Of a DNA stretch of 64,000 nucleotides, positions 8,707-17,756 are shown in pieces; positions within the stretch are counted from its first letter, which is position 1; each line of letters opens with the position of its first letter. Source of the DNA: Bacteroidia bacterium (GTDB taxonomy: Bacteria; Bacteroidota; Bacteroidia; CAIKAF01); assembly GCA_030427255.1 (NCBI GenBank), contig JAUHWY010000009.1, positions 24,950 to 88,949 on the forward strand. Direction: 5' to 3'. The notes under the pieces were generated by a model. It saw only the letters and a program-made list of their open reading frames with translations, had not been told where the DNA came from and searched no databases. A program made the position numbers and the translations under genes.

Positions 8707-9649
8707 AATTACCAATCATGGACCCTGATACAACGCAATTTTTCAGGTGGCTGTTTTCCTGAACAATAGAATTTGACACCACGGAATTTTCAATTTGGGT
8801 GCCATTTCCTATGGAAACGTAGGGTCCTACCACAGTATTTTTTAAAGATACATCACTTCCGATAAAGCAGGGCTCAATTATTACAGAATTTTCTTGACTA
8901 ATTTTTTGAGATATCAGATTTTCATGCGGGTGATTTAGAGCAAGCACCCTTTGGTTGGAGAAAACGGTTCCATCTTTGTTTCCGCAGTCGAACCATTCCT
9001 TAACGGTATCTGTCGATATCTTGTTTCCCTGTGCTCTAAGGCTTTCTAAAGCATCGGTGAGTTGGTATTCTCCTTTGCTGGTGATGTTGTTTTCCATTAA
9101 AAAATCCAACTCCCTCACTAGGTGTTGCGCATCTTTTAGGAAGTAAATACCAATGATGGCTAAATTGGAAACCGGCTGCTCCGGCTTTTCCACCATACCG
9201 GTTATAAAACCTTGCTGATCTAAGGTTACCACGCCAAAGGCTCGGGGGTCTTCCACCTCTTTGACCCAAATAATGCCGTCTTTGTTGGTGTCCATTTTAA
9301 AATCAGCCGAAAAAAGAGTGTCAGCAAAAGCAATTACAATCTTGTCTTGAAGCAAAGGACGGGCGCAGAGCACGGCATGAGCTGTACCTAAGGCCTCCTC
9401 TTGGTGAAAGATATGCCCTTTTGCTCCTACCTTTTCGGCTGTTTTTAGGAGCTTTTCTTCTACTTCAGGCCCAAAATCTCCAATGATAAAGCCTATGTTT
9501 TCAATTTTCTCGGGACAGGTTTTGGCAATATCTTCTACCAAGCGCTGAACAATAGGTTTTCCGGCAATAGGAATAAGGGGTTTGGGCACCGTAAGGGTAT
9601 GTGGGCGCATTCTTTTCCCCATTCCTGCCATTGGTATAATGATGTTCAT
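8645..9649 (-). CDS. Sugar-phosphate nucleotidyltransferase (RmlA-like) with left-handed beta-helix tail
   Basis: This 334-residue enzyme should join a nucleoside triphosphate to a sugar 1-phosphate, giving an NDP-sugar for envelope polysaccharide. The N-terminus carries the signature MAGMGKRMRPHTLTVPKPL (GxGxR...PKP) and a substrate segment EALGTAHAV, and the catalytic-core FADTLF corresponds to the usual aspartate-containing strand. Residues from about 245 onward (IIEPCFIGSDVSLKNTVVGPYVSIGNG) are hexapeptide repeats of a beta-helix. The nucleotide and sugar are not certain; dTDP-glucose or GDP-mannose type enzymes are possible. It is the first gene of the four-gene operon. Confidence 0.88.
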   Translation of the reverse strand: MNIIIPMAGMGKRMRPHTLTVPKPLIPIAGKPIVQRLVEDIAKTCPEKIENIGFIIGDFGPEVEEKLLKTAEKVGAKGHIFHQEEALGTAHAVLCARPLLQDKIVIAFADTLFSADFKMDTNKDGIIWVKEVEDPRAFGVVTLDQQGFITGMVEKPEQPVSNLAIIGIYFLKDAQHLVRELDFLMENNITSKGEYQLTDALESLRAQGNKISTDTVKEWFDCGNKDGTVFSNQRVLALNHPHENLISQKISQENSVIIEPCFIGSDVSLKNTVVGPYVSIGNGTQIENSVVSNSIVQENSHLKNCVVSGSMIGNYAKIEKHAENLSLGDYSSCS

Positions 9650-9687
9650 ATTTACTAATTTCTAATAGCCTGAATTCCGAAAGCCCA

Positions 9688-9695
9688 CAAATCTA
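9688..9695 (-). promoter_or_regulatory. -10 element of the nucleotidyltransferase operon
   Basis: On the minus strand this reads TAGATTTG, a full TAnnTTTG match, 38 bases upstream of the ATG at 9649. Confidence 0.5.
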
Positions 9696-9815
9696 AACAT
9701 ATCCCAATTTGCATGCCAAGCCATTAGAGATTATTATTTGGTTTCTCCCTAGTTTAAGCCCAGTATCTTGTTTGTAGGTCAGGCTTTCTGTAAAAAATTA
9801 AGGCTACTTTTAGGC

Positions 9816-10880
9816 ATGTTAAAGAAGCTGCCTCGGGTGTTAATTGTAGGGGATGGCTTGAGTGCCCATGTGTTGGCGCATCGAATGCATGCCGCAGGCA
9901 TTCCTTTTTTTTTGCAAGGAATGGATACCCTAGGGGCTGCTTCACCTGCGGCTTGGGGTCTATTGAATCCGGTGCATTTTAGAAGTTTTGGCCTTAGCTA
10001 TGGGGCCTCCTGGTACGAGGAGTCTCTAGCTTTTTACAAGGCCTTAGAACAAAAGCTTAGTCAAAAATTTGTGGATTATGCGCCTTTGGAGCACTTAGAT
10101 GCACGACCGGAAGCGCTGGTTCATTGGTCCATGGCTTGGGAGTCTGAGTTGTATTCCTTTATGGAAAAGCCAACAAAGGATAGTCTAGGGAATGTTCGGA
10201 TTGTTCTTTCTCAAGTGGCCATGGTTTCTGTACCCACTTTGCTGCAAGAAAGCCGAAATTACCTGCGCAAACAGGGGCTTTACCATCAAGCTTGGTTCGA
10301 TTGGCCCTATCCCGACTTTAATCACCGCGAGCCAATAGCGCATGCCGGAAATCAATTTGATGCAGTTGTTTGGGCGCAGGGGATTAGGTCTTTAGAGTCA
10401 GGGCCATTTAAAGCACTTCCTATTAAGCCTTCTAAGGGAGAAGGAATTCAGTTGAGCACTTCAGCTCAAGTTGGAGATAAGGTCATTAAACACAAAGGGA
10501 TGTTTGCCTTTCAAGACTCTCCGGGTTTCTGGAGGGTTGGATCCACCTACAGTTGGCACGATATGCGGCCGGAACCGAGTATGGAAGCTATGGAAGAGCT
10601 AAAGGCTCGGTTTATTGAATTAACCGGAATTAATGACTTTGCTTTGGTGGATCATTGGGCAGGTTTTAGACCCGCAAGTCCGGATAGAAAAGCCATGGTG
10701 GGGCAACATCCTCTGTTTGATCAACACTATGCCCTAAATGGCATGGGTAGCAAAGGGCTATTGATGGCCCCTTATTTGGCCAAAGCGCTCCAAGAAGAGA
10801 TGATGGGTGACTTAGGCAAAATACCTAAGCTGTGTAGCTTGGACCGATTTACCAAACGTTTGATTAATTTTAGGGAATGA
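9816..10880 (+). CDS. FAD-dependent oxidoreductase (DAO family)
   Basis: A 354-residue flavoenzyme. After a short lead the Rossmann strand VLIVGDGLSAHVLAHRM binds the FAD adenylate; WAQGI near residue 180 and the C-terminal stretch WAGFRPASPDRKAMVGQHP ... NGMGSKGLLMAPYLA match the D-amino-acid oxidase/glycine oxidase fold. The substrate is not evident. The ORF track starts at a TTG (9768); I use the ATG at 9816 because it directly precedes the Rossmann strand. The stop overlaps the next gene (ATGA), so the two are probably co-transcribed. Confidence 0.82.
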   Translation: MLKKLPRVLIVGDGLSAHVLAHRMHAAGIPFFLQGMDTLGAASPAAWGLLNPVHFRSFGLSYGASWYEESLAFYKALEQKLSQKFVDYAPLEHLDARPEALVHWSMAWESELYSFMEKPTKDSLGNVRIVLSQVAMVSVPTLLQESRNYLRKQGLYHQAWFDWPYPDFNHREPIAHAGNQFDAVVWAQGIRSLESGPFKALPIKPSKGEGIQLSTSAQVGDKVIKHKGMFAFQDSPGFWRVGSTYSWHDMRPEPSMEAMEELKARFIELTGINDFALVDHWAGFRPASPDRKAMVGQHPLFDQHYALNGMGSKGLLMAPYLAKALQEEMMGDLGKIPKLCSLDRFTKRLINFRE

Positions 10881-11596
10881 AATCAGCAGCTCTTTTGGTT
10901 TGCATGATTTGCTGTTTAAGCTTAAAGGGTCAGTCCGGCGAAGAGGTGGTATGCCATCCACGACCCATTCAGCTAATGATTTTGGGTGACAGTCATATGG
11001 TGGGTTATTGGGGTGAGTATTTTCATAGGAAACTGCACGAAAGCGGTCGGTTTAATATCTTAAACGTGGCTATAGGCGGAGCAGGCAGCTTGCACTTTAC
11101 CCAAAAGAAACTCACCAACCATTGTTGTGGATATAAGATTCGAAGAACCTGGGTTGGAGATGTGTTCAAAGAGGGAGACCATGTTCGAAGGATTGAAATG
11201 TCTTCTGTGGGTGATCAATCCGGTGTGGGGGTGGATTGGAATTATCGATTGGACAGTATGGTGGCCTATTGGCAACCCGAAATAGTCTTAATTGCTCTTG
11301 GAAGCAATAGGATAGATGCACACGAAGATTTAATTGAGCTTATTCGAAGGCCATGTCCTCAAACCCGCATTGTATGGCTTTCTCCCTTTAATCGCTTGGG
11401 TTTTGAGATTCGCCTTCAGTCCATAGAGCGGTGCATAAAAGGAAAGTCTTATTGTTCCTTGGTTCGTATGGATGACTTGGCAGGCCACGATACCCTGCTT
11501 ACCTTTCATTTGGGCAGTTATTCTGCTCGAAAAGTGGCTTTAAAGTCCGCAGAACGCGTTCTACCTATGCTCATTGAGGGGGCAAATCATAATTAA
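10877..11596 (+). CDS. Exported SGNH/GDSL-family hydrolase
   Basis: 239 residues with a signal peptide (cleavage near LKGQ). The catalytic serine is in LMILGDSHMVGYW (GDSH), the oxyanion region is near NVAIGGAG, the third block is IALGSNRID, and a late histidine in TFHLGSYSARK is the likely catalytic partner. SGNH enzymes remove acyl or acetyl groups from lipids, glycans or peptidoglycan; given its export, a cell-wall or polysaccharide O-acetyl esterase is plausible. The start overlaps the FAD oxidoreductase stop by four bases. Confidence 0.75.
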   Translation: MKSAALLVCMICCLSLKGQSGEEVVCHPRPIQLMILGDSHMVGYWGEYFHRKLHESGRFNILNVAIGGAGSLHFTQKKLTNHCCGYKIRRTWVGDVFKEGDHVRRIEMSSVGDQSGVGVDWNYRLDSMVAYWQPEIVLIALGSNRIDAHEDLIELIRRPCPQTRIVWLSPFNRLGFEIRLQSIERCIKGKSYCSLVRMDDLAGHDTLLTFHLGSYSARKVALKSAERVLPMLIEGANHN

Positions 11597-11665
11597 GGTG
11601 CCTTGAGCAAGCTATTTTAAGCACAAAGAGCTAAGGTCCCTGTTTTTTTCGGAATTTTGCGGCAG

Positions 11666-12463
11666 ATGCCCCATGATACAACTACATACATCTGGCGTGC
11701 AGCATTAGACAGCGCATCACAAGACAGTTCAACCGTTTCTAAAGCCCTTGAACCTGTTCTTGATTATCCTTGGAGGATGGAGGTTGCGGTAGAGACAAAG
11801 CGCCCCGAGTTTTTTGGCTTGCCTTACCAAAGAGATAAAGTATTGGGTTGGTATTGGTGGTTGTATTTGGTGCTTTGGTTGGCTGCCATGGTCTGGTTAA
11901 GGTGGGTTGAGGGTAGCGGATTTCGGCAGTTTTTGGGCGGTGTTTTGCAAAACGCCCGCTTACGGCAGTTTAGAGAAGAATATGGCAGCAGCTTTATGCC
12001 GCCCTTTTTCTTTCTTTATTTTTTAAGCATGCTAAGCCCATGGTTGTATTTGGTAAGCAAGAGGGTTTTGGAACCGGAGCAGGTTTGGGCTTGGTATGGA
12101 TTGGGCATTTGGTTGGTTTTGCCCCTAATAAAATCAGCTGTGGTAGGTTTAACCGGCCGTTTGTTTGGCTTGGAATCCTGGACAAGCCTCCACCGATTGG
12201 TTAGTTTTCAGAGTCAAACACTGCTTGGGCTTTGGTTTTTTGCATTGATGTTGCCCGACATGGTGGGTTGGCTTACGCCTTGGCCCGGCTGGGTTTTGCC
12301 GGGAATAGGATTGGGAATAGTACTTATTTATCAGCTCTTTAAATTAGCTACTTTGTGGCGAGTAAGTACTTTTATTTCCCTTATTTACTTCCTTTTGTAT
12401 CTTTGCACCCTCGAATTGTTGCCACTGTTTTGGTTAGTCAAAGCAACTTCAATTTGGATATAA
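11666..12463 (+). CDS. DUF4271 integral membrane protein
   Basis: About 265 residues: a short polar N-terminus followed by roughly six hydrophobic helices (YWWLYLVLWLAAMVWLRW, PFFFLYFLSMLSPWLYLV, and on to the C-terminus). The helix pattern and the position directly upstream of hemD match the DUF4271 family of Bacteroidota. The function is unknown; the recurring neighbourhood suggests a link to tetrapyrrole or envelope work, but that is inference. The track start at 11657 is a TTG; the ATG at 11666 is preferred. Confidence 0.8.
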   Translation: MPHDTTTYIWRAALDSASQDSSTVSKALEPVLDYPWRMEVAVETKRPEFFGLPYQRDKVLGWYWWLYLVLWLAAMVWLRWVEGSGFRQFLGGVLQNARLRQFREEYGSSFMPPFFFLYFLSMLSPWLYLVSKRVLEPEQVWAWYGLGIWLVLPLIKSAVVGLTGRLFGLESWTSLHRLVSFQSQTLLGLWFFALMLPDMVGWLTPWPGWVLPGIGLGIVLIYQLFKLATLWRVSTFISLIYFLLYLCTLELLPLFWLVKATSIWI

Positions 12464-12482
12464 ACGGGCTAATTTCCAAGGT

Positions 12483-13232
12483 ATGAAAATCAAGACGGTT
12501 CTCATCAGTCAGCCCCGACCAGAATCTGAGCGGTCGCCTTATTTCGATATTGCTAGAAATCACAAGGTTCAAGTTGATTTTCAGCCATTTATTGGAGTTG
12601 AGGGAGTTCCGGCGAATGAAATTCGCAAGCAAAAAATAGATTTGTCGGAGTTTGGTTGCATCATTCTTACTTCCAAGAACTCTGTCGATCATTATTTTAG
12701 ACTGGCCGGGGAAATGCGCTTTAACGTTCCCGAAGCCAATAAATACTTTTGCACCACCGAAGCCATAGCCCTTTACCTTCAAAAATATATTGTGTTTAGA
12801 AAACGCAAAATTTTCTTTGGACAAACAGGCTTGGAGGATTTAGCAGATACCTTTAAAAAGAATAAGAACGAGAAATTTTTGTTTCCCTGCTCAGACAAGC
12901 ACACCGACAAAATTTCCAGCTTTTTGAAGAATGCAAAAGTCCAATTTACTCCAGCGGTGTTTTACCGAACAGTGGCTACGGATATGAAAAACGTGCCCAT
13001 CAACAGTTACGATATGTTGGTGTTTTTTAGTCCCAATGGCGTGGAATCCTTGGTGCACAATTTTCCAAACTTTGAACAAGGTGAAATGCATATTGGGGTG
13101 TTTGGCGATGGAACCGCAAAGGCTGCAGAAGAAGCAGGCCTTAAAGTGCACTTAAAAGCCCCCTTGCCTAAGGCTCCTTCCATGACCATGGCTTTGGATT
13201 GGTACCTGGCTCAAAATCATGGAAAGAAATAA
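12483..13232 (+). CDS. hemD: Uroporphyrinogen-III synthase
   Basis: A 249-residue HemD-family protein that closes and rearranges hydroxymethylbilane to uroporphyrinogen III in haem synthesis. HemD sequences vary greatly; here the supporting features are the opening TVLISQPRPESERSPYF, the first-domain strand CIILTSKNSVDHYF, the second-domain strands VFYRTVATD and MLVFFSPNGVESL, and the late GVFGDGTAKAAEEAG loop. The stop (TAATG) overlaps the ATG of rnpA by one base, so translation of the two may be coupled. Together with ctaA at 36 kb it points to haem-dependent respiration. Confidence 0.87.
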   Translation: MKIKTVLISQPRPESERSPYFDIARNHKVQVDFQPFIGVEGVPANEIRKQKIDLSEFGCIILTSKNSVDHYFRLAGEMRFNVPEANKYFCTTEAIALYLQKYIVFRKRKIFFGQTGLEDLADTFKKNKNEKFLFPCSDKHTDKISSFLKNAKVQFTPAVFYRTVATDMKNVPINSYDMLVFFSPNGVESLVHNFPNFEQGEMHIGVFGDGTAKAAEEAGLKVHLKAPLPKAPSMTMALDWYLAQNHGKK

Positions 13233-13654
13233 TGGCTGAGGCTTGGAGCGGAGTTCCGGTCAAGCTGAATAAAAAGTCCATGCTCAAGAGCAAGATTGGG
13301 ATTGCCTTGCTGTTTGAGGAAGGAGTTTCCTTTTACAAACCACCTTTGCTCATTAAATATAGAGGTTGCGGGGGTGCCGCAGATTGTCGTTACATGGTTT
13401 CTGTGTCAAAAAGACGCTTTCCTAGAGCCGTAGATCGAAACCGGGTTAAACGCTTAATGCGGGAGGTTATCCGAAAGGGAGGGGTAGTAGAGCCTTGGCC
13501 TCAAGACATTGCCTTGATTTTTATAGGGAAAGGCACTCCACAGTTTAAGCACATTTGGAGGTCTTGGATTGGTTTTTTGGAGGCGTGGGAAGCCAAAAGC
13601 AGCAAAGAAATCCCCTTGGGTAGCAAGAATGATGATTCGGAGCACCCGGCATAG
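13232..13654 (+). CDS. rnpA: Ribonuclease P protein component
   Basis: 140 residues; the basic RNase P subunit that helps the catalytic RNA trim the 5' leader of tRNA precursors. The diagnostic motif SKRRFPRAVDRNRVKRLMRE lies at about residues 54-73 (RNR-x-KR). The ORF track begins 11 codons earlier inside hemD with a non-ATG codon; the ATG at 13232, overlapping the hemD stop, is the better start. In many bacteria yidD follows rnpA, but here yidD is about 42 kb away next to htpG. Confidence 0.92.
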   Translation: MAEAWSGVPVKLNKKSMLKSKIGIALLFEEGVSFYKPPLLIKYRGCGGAADCRYMVSVSKRRFPRAVDRNRVKRLMREVIRKGGVVEPWPQDIALIFIGKGTPQFKHIWRSWIGFLEAWEAKSSKEIPLGSKNDDSEHPA

Positions 13655-13690
13655 GGATGGCACGGAATGCCCTGCCTAATGGCGGCCGTT
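13651..13690 (+). repeat. Core-less remnant of the intergenic repeat (R3a)
   Basis: TAGGGATGGCACGGAATGCCC followed by GGCGGCC resembles the left and right ends of the long-hairpin family joined with the central arms missing. It begins on the rnpA stop codon. Confidence 0.4.
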
Positions 13691-13796
13691 TTCTTTAGAT
13701 TTAAGTTTTTTTATAGCCCTTGGTTTTTGGTTAAGCATACCAAGCGGATTAAGCTCTGTTTAATTTAGAAAGTTAGGCGTAGTTTTCACAGAATAA

Positions 13797-13915
13797 GCCA
13801 ACAACAGGGCGAGGAGGCTCCCGAACCTTCGGGAGACCCCGGAGCCCGTTGGTGGCCGGCCGGCATTGGCAGGCATGAAGAAACAGCCCGGCCCCCAAAG
13901 GGGGATGCCCCAAAA
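13797..13915 (+). repeat. Degenerate intergenic repeat (R3b) in the rnpA-ctp gap
   Basis: The gap 13655-13960 holds no gene. Its second half has GGCGAGGAGGCTCCCGAAC/CTTCGGGAGACCCCGGAGCC, a loop hairpin like that of R1/R2, then a right-end-like AGCCCGGCCCCCAAAG. The outer arms are weak (AACAGGGC against GCCCGTTG), so it looks like a decayed copy. The rest of the gap (13691-13796) is AT-rich and I see nothing else in it apart from the unassigned promoter of the following gene. Confidence 0.5.
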
Positions 13916-13960
13916 GAATCAAATTATGTACTTTTAAGTCTCTTTTGGCGTTAGCAAATC

Positions 13961-15700
13961 ATGCGTATGAATTCATTTAAATCGGCCAGACCCTATTTGT
14001 TTGGTCTTGTGTCGGGTGTTGTACTTACCGGTTTATTTGCCTTTGGGCAGCACTTTGAAATTTCTAAGAACTTGGAAATTTTCTCAGTGTTGATGCGGGA
14101 GTTGGACACCTATTATGTAGACGAAATAAATCCGGGAGATTTGACGGAGACCGCAGTTGAGTCCATGTTGGAATCGTTGGACCCATACACCAATTTTATT
14201 CCGGAGTCTGAAATTGAAAACCATAGGATGTCGACCACTGGGCAGTATGGTGGTATTGGGGCCGTTGTGCGCAAAAAGGGTCAATATGTTACCATTTACG
14301 AGCCATACGAGGAAACTCCGGCAGCCAAAGCCGGTTTACAGGCAGGGGATAAGCTGGTAAAAGTGAACGATAAGTCGGTGGTGGGAATGAGTACCGACGA
14401 TGTAGTGAAGTTATTGCGTGGGGCTCCCAATACCGGAGTGCGACTAACCATTGAAAGGCCCGGAGCATCGGAGCCAAAGGAAGTGGAGCTGATACGAGAG
14501 CGGATTCAAATGAAAAACGTTTCCTATTACGGCATGGCAGATGCCAGCAACGCCTACATAAAGTTGGAGCGTTTTACCCCAAATGCAGGGCTTGAAATTC
14601 GGGAAGCATTGGATTCGTTAAAAAGAGCCGGTAAGGTAGAAGGGTTGATCTTAGATTTACGCGGAAATCCCGGTGGATTGCTGCGTGAGGCCATTTCTGT
14701 GGTAAATAACTTTGTTCCTCGCGGAGAGTTGGTGGTGACCACCAAAGGGAAGGTGAGCGAATGGAATCAATCCTACCGTACCTTAGCCGACCCCGCTGAT
14801 GTTAATATTCCTTTGGTAGTGCTTGTGAATCGCGGGTCTGCCTCCGCCTCAGAAATTGTGAGTGGCACCATCCAAGACTTAGATAGAGGGGTGGTTTTAG
14901 GACAAAAAACCTTTGGTAAAGGCTTGGTTCAATCCACTCGACCTTTGGTTTATAATACACACCTTAAATTGACCACCTCCAAATATTACATTCCAAGTGG
15001 ACGTTGTATTCAAGCCTTAGATTATAGCCACAGAGATGCCAATGGCCGGGTAAAAGAAGTCCCAGACTCTTTGCGGACAAAATTTAAAACCCAAATGGGG
15101 CGTGTGGTGTATGACGGTGCCGGTATTTATCCGGACGTGCCGGTAAAGCCGGGTAAAACTCCCAATATTCTAAGGTCACTCGTCCGCAACGATTTGTTTT
15201 TTGAGTTTGCAACTGAATATGTGCAACAAAATCCCAGCATCAACAGTCCTTCGTCATTTGAAGTGAGCGACGGATTGTACCAAGAGTTTTTGGATTTTTT
15301 AGCTACCAAAGAGTATTCGTATACCACCCGCACCGAACAGCAGTTAGACGTTTTGGAAGAAACGGCGGAGAAAGAAGAGTATTTGGACCGTATACGTCCT
15401 GAATTTGAGGCCTTGTTGGCCAAAAAAGAGGACATGAAAAGCCAAGACTTAAAGCACTTTAAGAAAGAGATTTCTAAGTTTTTGCGGTTAGAAATAGTGA
15501 GCAGGTATTATTACCGAAGGGGAAGAATCGCTTCTGAAATTAAGGACGATGAGGAAGTACTGCAAGCTTTAGAGGTTTTAAACGCCTCCGGTAGGTACGA
15601 TTCCATATTGTCGCCCTCTTTTGTAATTCCCGCGGCAGATATGGCGGATGACGAAGAGGAGCTTTCTGAGGAAAGTCCTGAGGCAGGCGATGAAGAGTAG
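13961..15700 (+). CDS. S41-family C-terminal processing peptidase
   Basis: A 579-residue CtpA/Prc-type serine protease of the periplasm. Order: N-terminal signal anchor (PYLFGLVSGVVLTGLFAFG), a PDZ domain (YGGIGAVV ... AAKAGLQAGDKLVKVNDKSV, about 85-170), then the S41 core. The catalytic serine lies in NRGSASASEIVSG and the lysine in KTFGKGLVQ. Such enzymes process or degrade envelope proteins from their C-termini. The last 60 residues are acidic (DDEEELSEESPEAGDEE), longer than usual. It shares 11 bases with the glycosyltransferase that follows. Confidence 0.93.
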   Translation: MRMNSFKSARPYLFGLVSGVVLTGLFAFGQHFEISKNLEIFSVLMRELDTYYVDEINPGDLTETAVESMLESLDPYTNFIPESEIENHRMSTTGQYGGIGAVVRKKGQYVTIYEPYEETPAAKAGLQAGDKLVKVNDKSVVGMSTDDVVKLLRGAPNTGVRLTIERPGASEPKEVELIRERIQMKNVSYYGMADASNAYIKLERFTPNAGLEIREALDSLKRAGKVEGLILDLRGNPGGLLREAISVVNNFVPRGELVVTTKGKVSEWNQSYRTLADPADVNIPLVVLVNRGSASASEIVSGTIQDLDRGVVLGQKTFGKGLVQSTRPLVYNTHLKLTTSKYYIPSGRCIQALDYSHRDANGRVKEVPDSLRTKFKTQMGRVVYDGAGIYPDVPVKPGKTPNILRSLVRNDLFFEFATEYVQQNPSINSPSSFEVSDGLYQEFLDFLATKEYSYTTRTEQQLDVLEETAEKEEYLDRIRPEFEALLAKKEDMKSQDLKHFKKEISKFLRLEIVSRYYYRRGRIASEIKDDEEVLQALEVLNASGRYDSILSPSFVIPAADMADDEEELSEESPEAGDEE

Positions 15701-16604
15701 GCCGGAACCCAACCATGGCTTTAGTATTCTCATTCCTTCTTGGAATAACCTGGAGTTTTTGGAATTGCTGATTAAAAGCTTAAAAGCACACAGCAATTAT
15801 CCACACCAGATTATAGTGCATGTGAATGAAGGTTTAGATGGTACAAAAGCATTTTTGGAACGAGAGGGCATTACCTACAGCTATTCGAAGGGGAACGTTG
15901 GGGTCTGCAAGGCCCTAAATGCCGCTGCAGCCTTGGCAGAAAAGGAGTATTTGGTATTTATGAACGACGACATGTATGTTCTACCGGGCTGGGATATTCC
16001 ATGGGTGGAAGCCATTGAGTCCCGCAACGACGATATGTTCTTTTTTAGCGCCACCATGCTTGAACCAAAAGCTACAGGAAACAAAGCGGTGGTAGCACCT
16101 GTGGATTTTGGTCGGAATCCACAAACCTTTCAAGAAGCCAATTTGCTGGCTGCTTTTTCTAAGTTTAAGCGTCAAGATTGGCTTGGAGCTACCTGGCCTC
16201 CCAACCTTGTAAGCAAAAGGTTGTGGAATGCCGTAGAGGGCTATTCTATAGAATATACGCCGGGCTTGTATTCAGATCCCGACTTTTCAATGAAGCTTTG
16301 GATGCAAGGAGTTAGAGACTTTAGAGGCTTTGGTCAGGCCTTAGTCTATCACTTTATGAGTCGTTCAGTACAACGGGTGCCCATGAATCCCGGAAAAAAA
16401 ACCTTTGCCTGCAAATGGGGACTCATGCCGGGCTTTGTGCGTCAACAAATGCTCCAAACCGGAAAAAGGTATTCGGGGCCTTTAAAAAACAAGCCATGGT
16501 ATAGTCATCCCAAAGGCTGGGTTTCAAAATTTAGAGCACTTTTTTTGCGTCTGCGTTATGGCAAAAATGGTCCCAAATTCAGCTTTGGGAAATTTGGTGG
16601 ATAA
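15690..16604 (+). CDS. Glycosyltransferase family 2
   Basis: 304 residues with a GT-A fold: FSILIPSWNNLEFLELLIKSL opens the nucleotide-binding domain and MNDDMYVLPGWD carries the metal-binding DD motif. It should move a sugar from a nucleotide-sugar onto an envelope glycan or lipid at the cytoplasmic membrane face; donor and acceptor are not evident. The track start at 15648 would overlap the peptidase by 53 bases; the ATG at 15690 is preceded by GGCAGGCG and begins just before the fold. The 3' end overlaps the convergent HAD gene by 26 bases. Confidence 0.85.
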   Translation: MKSRPEPNHGFSILIPSWNNLEFLELLIKSLKAHSNYPHQIIVHVNEGLDGTKAFLEREGITYSYSKGNVGVCKALNAAAALAEKEYLVFMNDDMYVLPGWDIPWVEAIESRNDDMFFFSATMLEPKATGNKAVVAPVDFGRNPQTFQEANLLAAFSKFKRQDWLGATWPPNLVSKRLWNAVEGYSIEYTPGLYSDPDFSMKLWMQGVRDFRGFGQALVYHFMSRSVQRVPMNPGKKTFACKWGLMPGFVRQQMLQTGKRYSGPLKNKPWYSHPKGWVSKFRALFLRLRYGKNGPKFSFGKFGG

Positions 16605-17286
16605 GCTCAGGCAACTCCATTAAAGACTGAACTTGAAAAGCCTTGGGCGATAATTCTGCGGTTTCTCTATTGGGGTTAAACCAAACTGCTTGCCAATTCA
16701 TTTGACGAGCTCCGGCAATGTCTATATCGGGAGCATCACCTACCATAAGGCACTCTTGAGCTTTACACTTGCTTAATTTCATGGCCAATTTAAAAATGCC
16801 GGCATGGGGTTTTCTACATCCGGCCCTTTCTGAGGTAATGATATGTGTAAAGTAGTGGTCAATGCCTGAGGCTTTGAGCTTTATGGACTGTATTTCTTCA
16901 AATCCATTGGTGATTATGGATAAAGGAAAATGAGGGTGGAGTTGCTCCAAGGTATCTAGGCTACCTTCCACAAGTTTGGTTTGTTTGGGGGATCTATCTA
17001 CGTAGGCTTCGCCTAGTTTTTTGGCCAGGCTTCGGTGCAGCAAACCAAAATCGCGCAGCGTTAAAAAAAAACGCTGGTGCCTTAAAAAGTCTTTCCGCAT
17101 GTTGTTTTTGCGGTATTGTTCCCAGCACCATTCGTTATGGTATTCATAATGACTAATAAAGGCCAGCTTGGTAGGAACTATAGAACCTAAATCATAATAA
17201 TCGTAAATCTCTGCTAAGGTGGCTCGAGAATTGGAAGTGAAATCCCATAAGGTACGATCTAGGTCAAAAAAGATGTGTTTTATCAA
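16579..17286 (-). CDS. HAD-family hydrolase, YjjG-like nucleotidase
   Basis: 235 residues of the haloacid-dehalogenase superfamily: motif I IFFDLDRTLWDF with the nucleophilic aspartate, motif II SIITNGF, the lysine of motif III in CRKPHAGIF, and motif IV LMVGDAPDIDIAGA. The TNGF and DLDxTLWDF patterns match the YjjG group, which removes phosphate from (non-canonical) pyrimidine nucleoside monophosphates. It overlaps the next upstream gene by four bases and lies near upp, another pyrimidine gene, which fits but does not prove the role. Confidence 0.85.
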   Translation of the reverse strand: MIKHIFFDLDRTLWDFTSNSRATLAEIYDYYDLGSIVPTKLAFISHYEYHNEWCWEQYRKNNMRKDFLRHQRFFLTLRDFGLLHRSLAKKLGEAYVDRSPKQTKLVEGSLDTLEQLHPHFPLSIITNGFEEIQSIKLKASGIDHYFTHIITSERAGCRKPHAGIFKLAMKLSKCKAQECLMVGDAPDIDIAGARQMNWQAVWFNPNRETAELSPKAFQVQSLMELPELIHQISQS

Positions 17287-17750
17287 GCCCTAATGCTGTT
17301 AATAATGTTTACTATGGAAGCTCCAAATCCGGCGTAAATAGCCGACCAAAAAGCAACCCCAAGGGACATAATCCAAAATATGCGCCAGCGGTTTTTAAAA
17401 TACCTTACTGCTAAAAAGCATCCCAAAGGTAAACTTAATAATAGGGGACTTAAAAAAGCAATTCCCCATAAGCCGAATTTGGATTTTATGCCAATTAGGT
17501 TTCTGTTGCGCTTGGAAAAGGCCGATTTGCTTTTGCGGTTGGGCCAAATTTTGCGCAATATGGCTTTCCAAATGATTAAAATGCCTGTGCTTAGGTACAT
17601 AAAAAACAACACGCCCGTTATTCCTGAAACCAAACCAAACAAAAAGCCTTGCCAAAATGGCAACTCTTCTTTGACTATGTATAGGGGTACTAAAACGGCA
17701 AACTTAATGGTTGCCATAAAAGCAAAGGAAAAGAGCTCCAGCAGATCCAC
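17283..17750 (-). CDS. Small integral membrane protein, unknown (export-protein-like)
   Basis: 155 residues with four likely helices, a basic central loop (RKSKSAFSKRNRNLIGIK) and the segment GLWGIAFLSPLLLSLPLG, which resembles the proline-glycine re-entrant region of small export proteins such as PF06695. I am not sure of that assignment. It sits between upp and the HAD hydrolase on the same strand, six bases after upp and with an ATGA overlap to the HAD gene, so the three form an operon. Confidence 0.65.
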   Translation of the reverse strand: MDLLELFSFAFMATIKFAVLVPLYIVKEELPFWQGFLFGLVSGITGVLFFMYLSTGILIIWKAILRKIWPNRKSKSAFSKRNRNLIGIKSKFGLWGIAFLSPLLLSLPLGCFLAVRYFKNRWRIFWIMSLGVAFWSAIYAGFGASIVNIINSIRA

Positions 17751-17756
17751 CTAAGC

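Noticed and set aside
13658-13663. TGGCAC as the -24 half of a sigma-54 promoter
   Set aside because: Five bases later the sequence is GCCCTGC, not TTGC, and the site lies within a repeat end at the rnpA stop codon.
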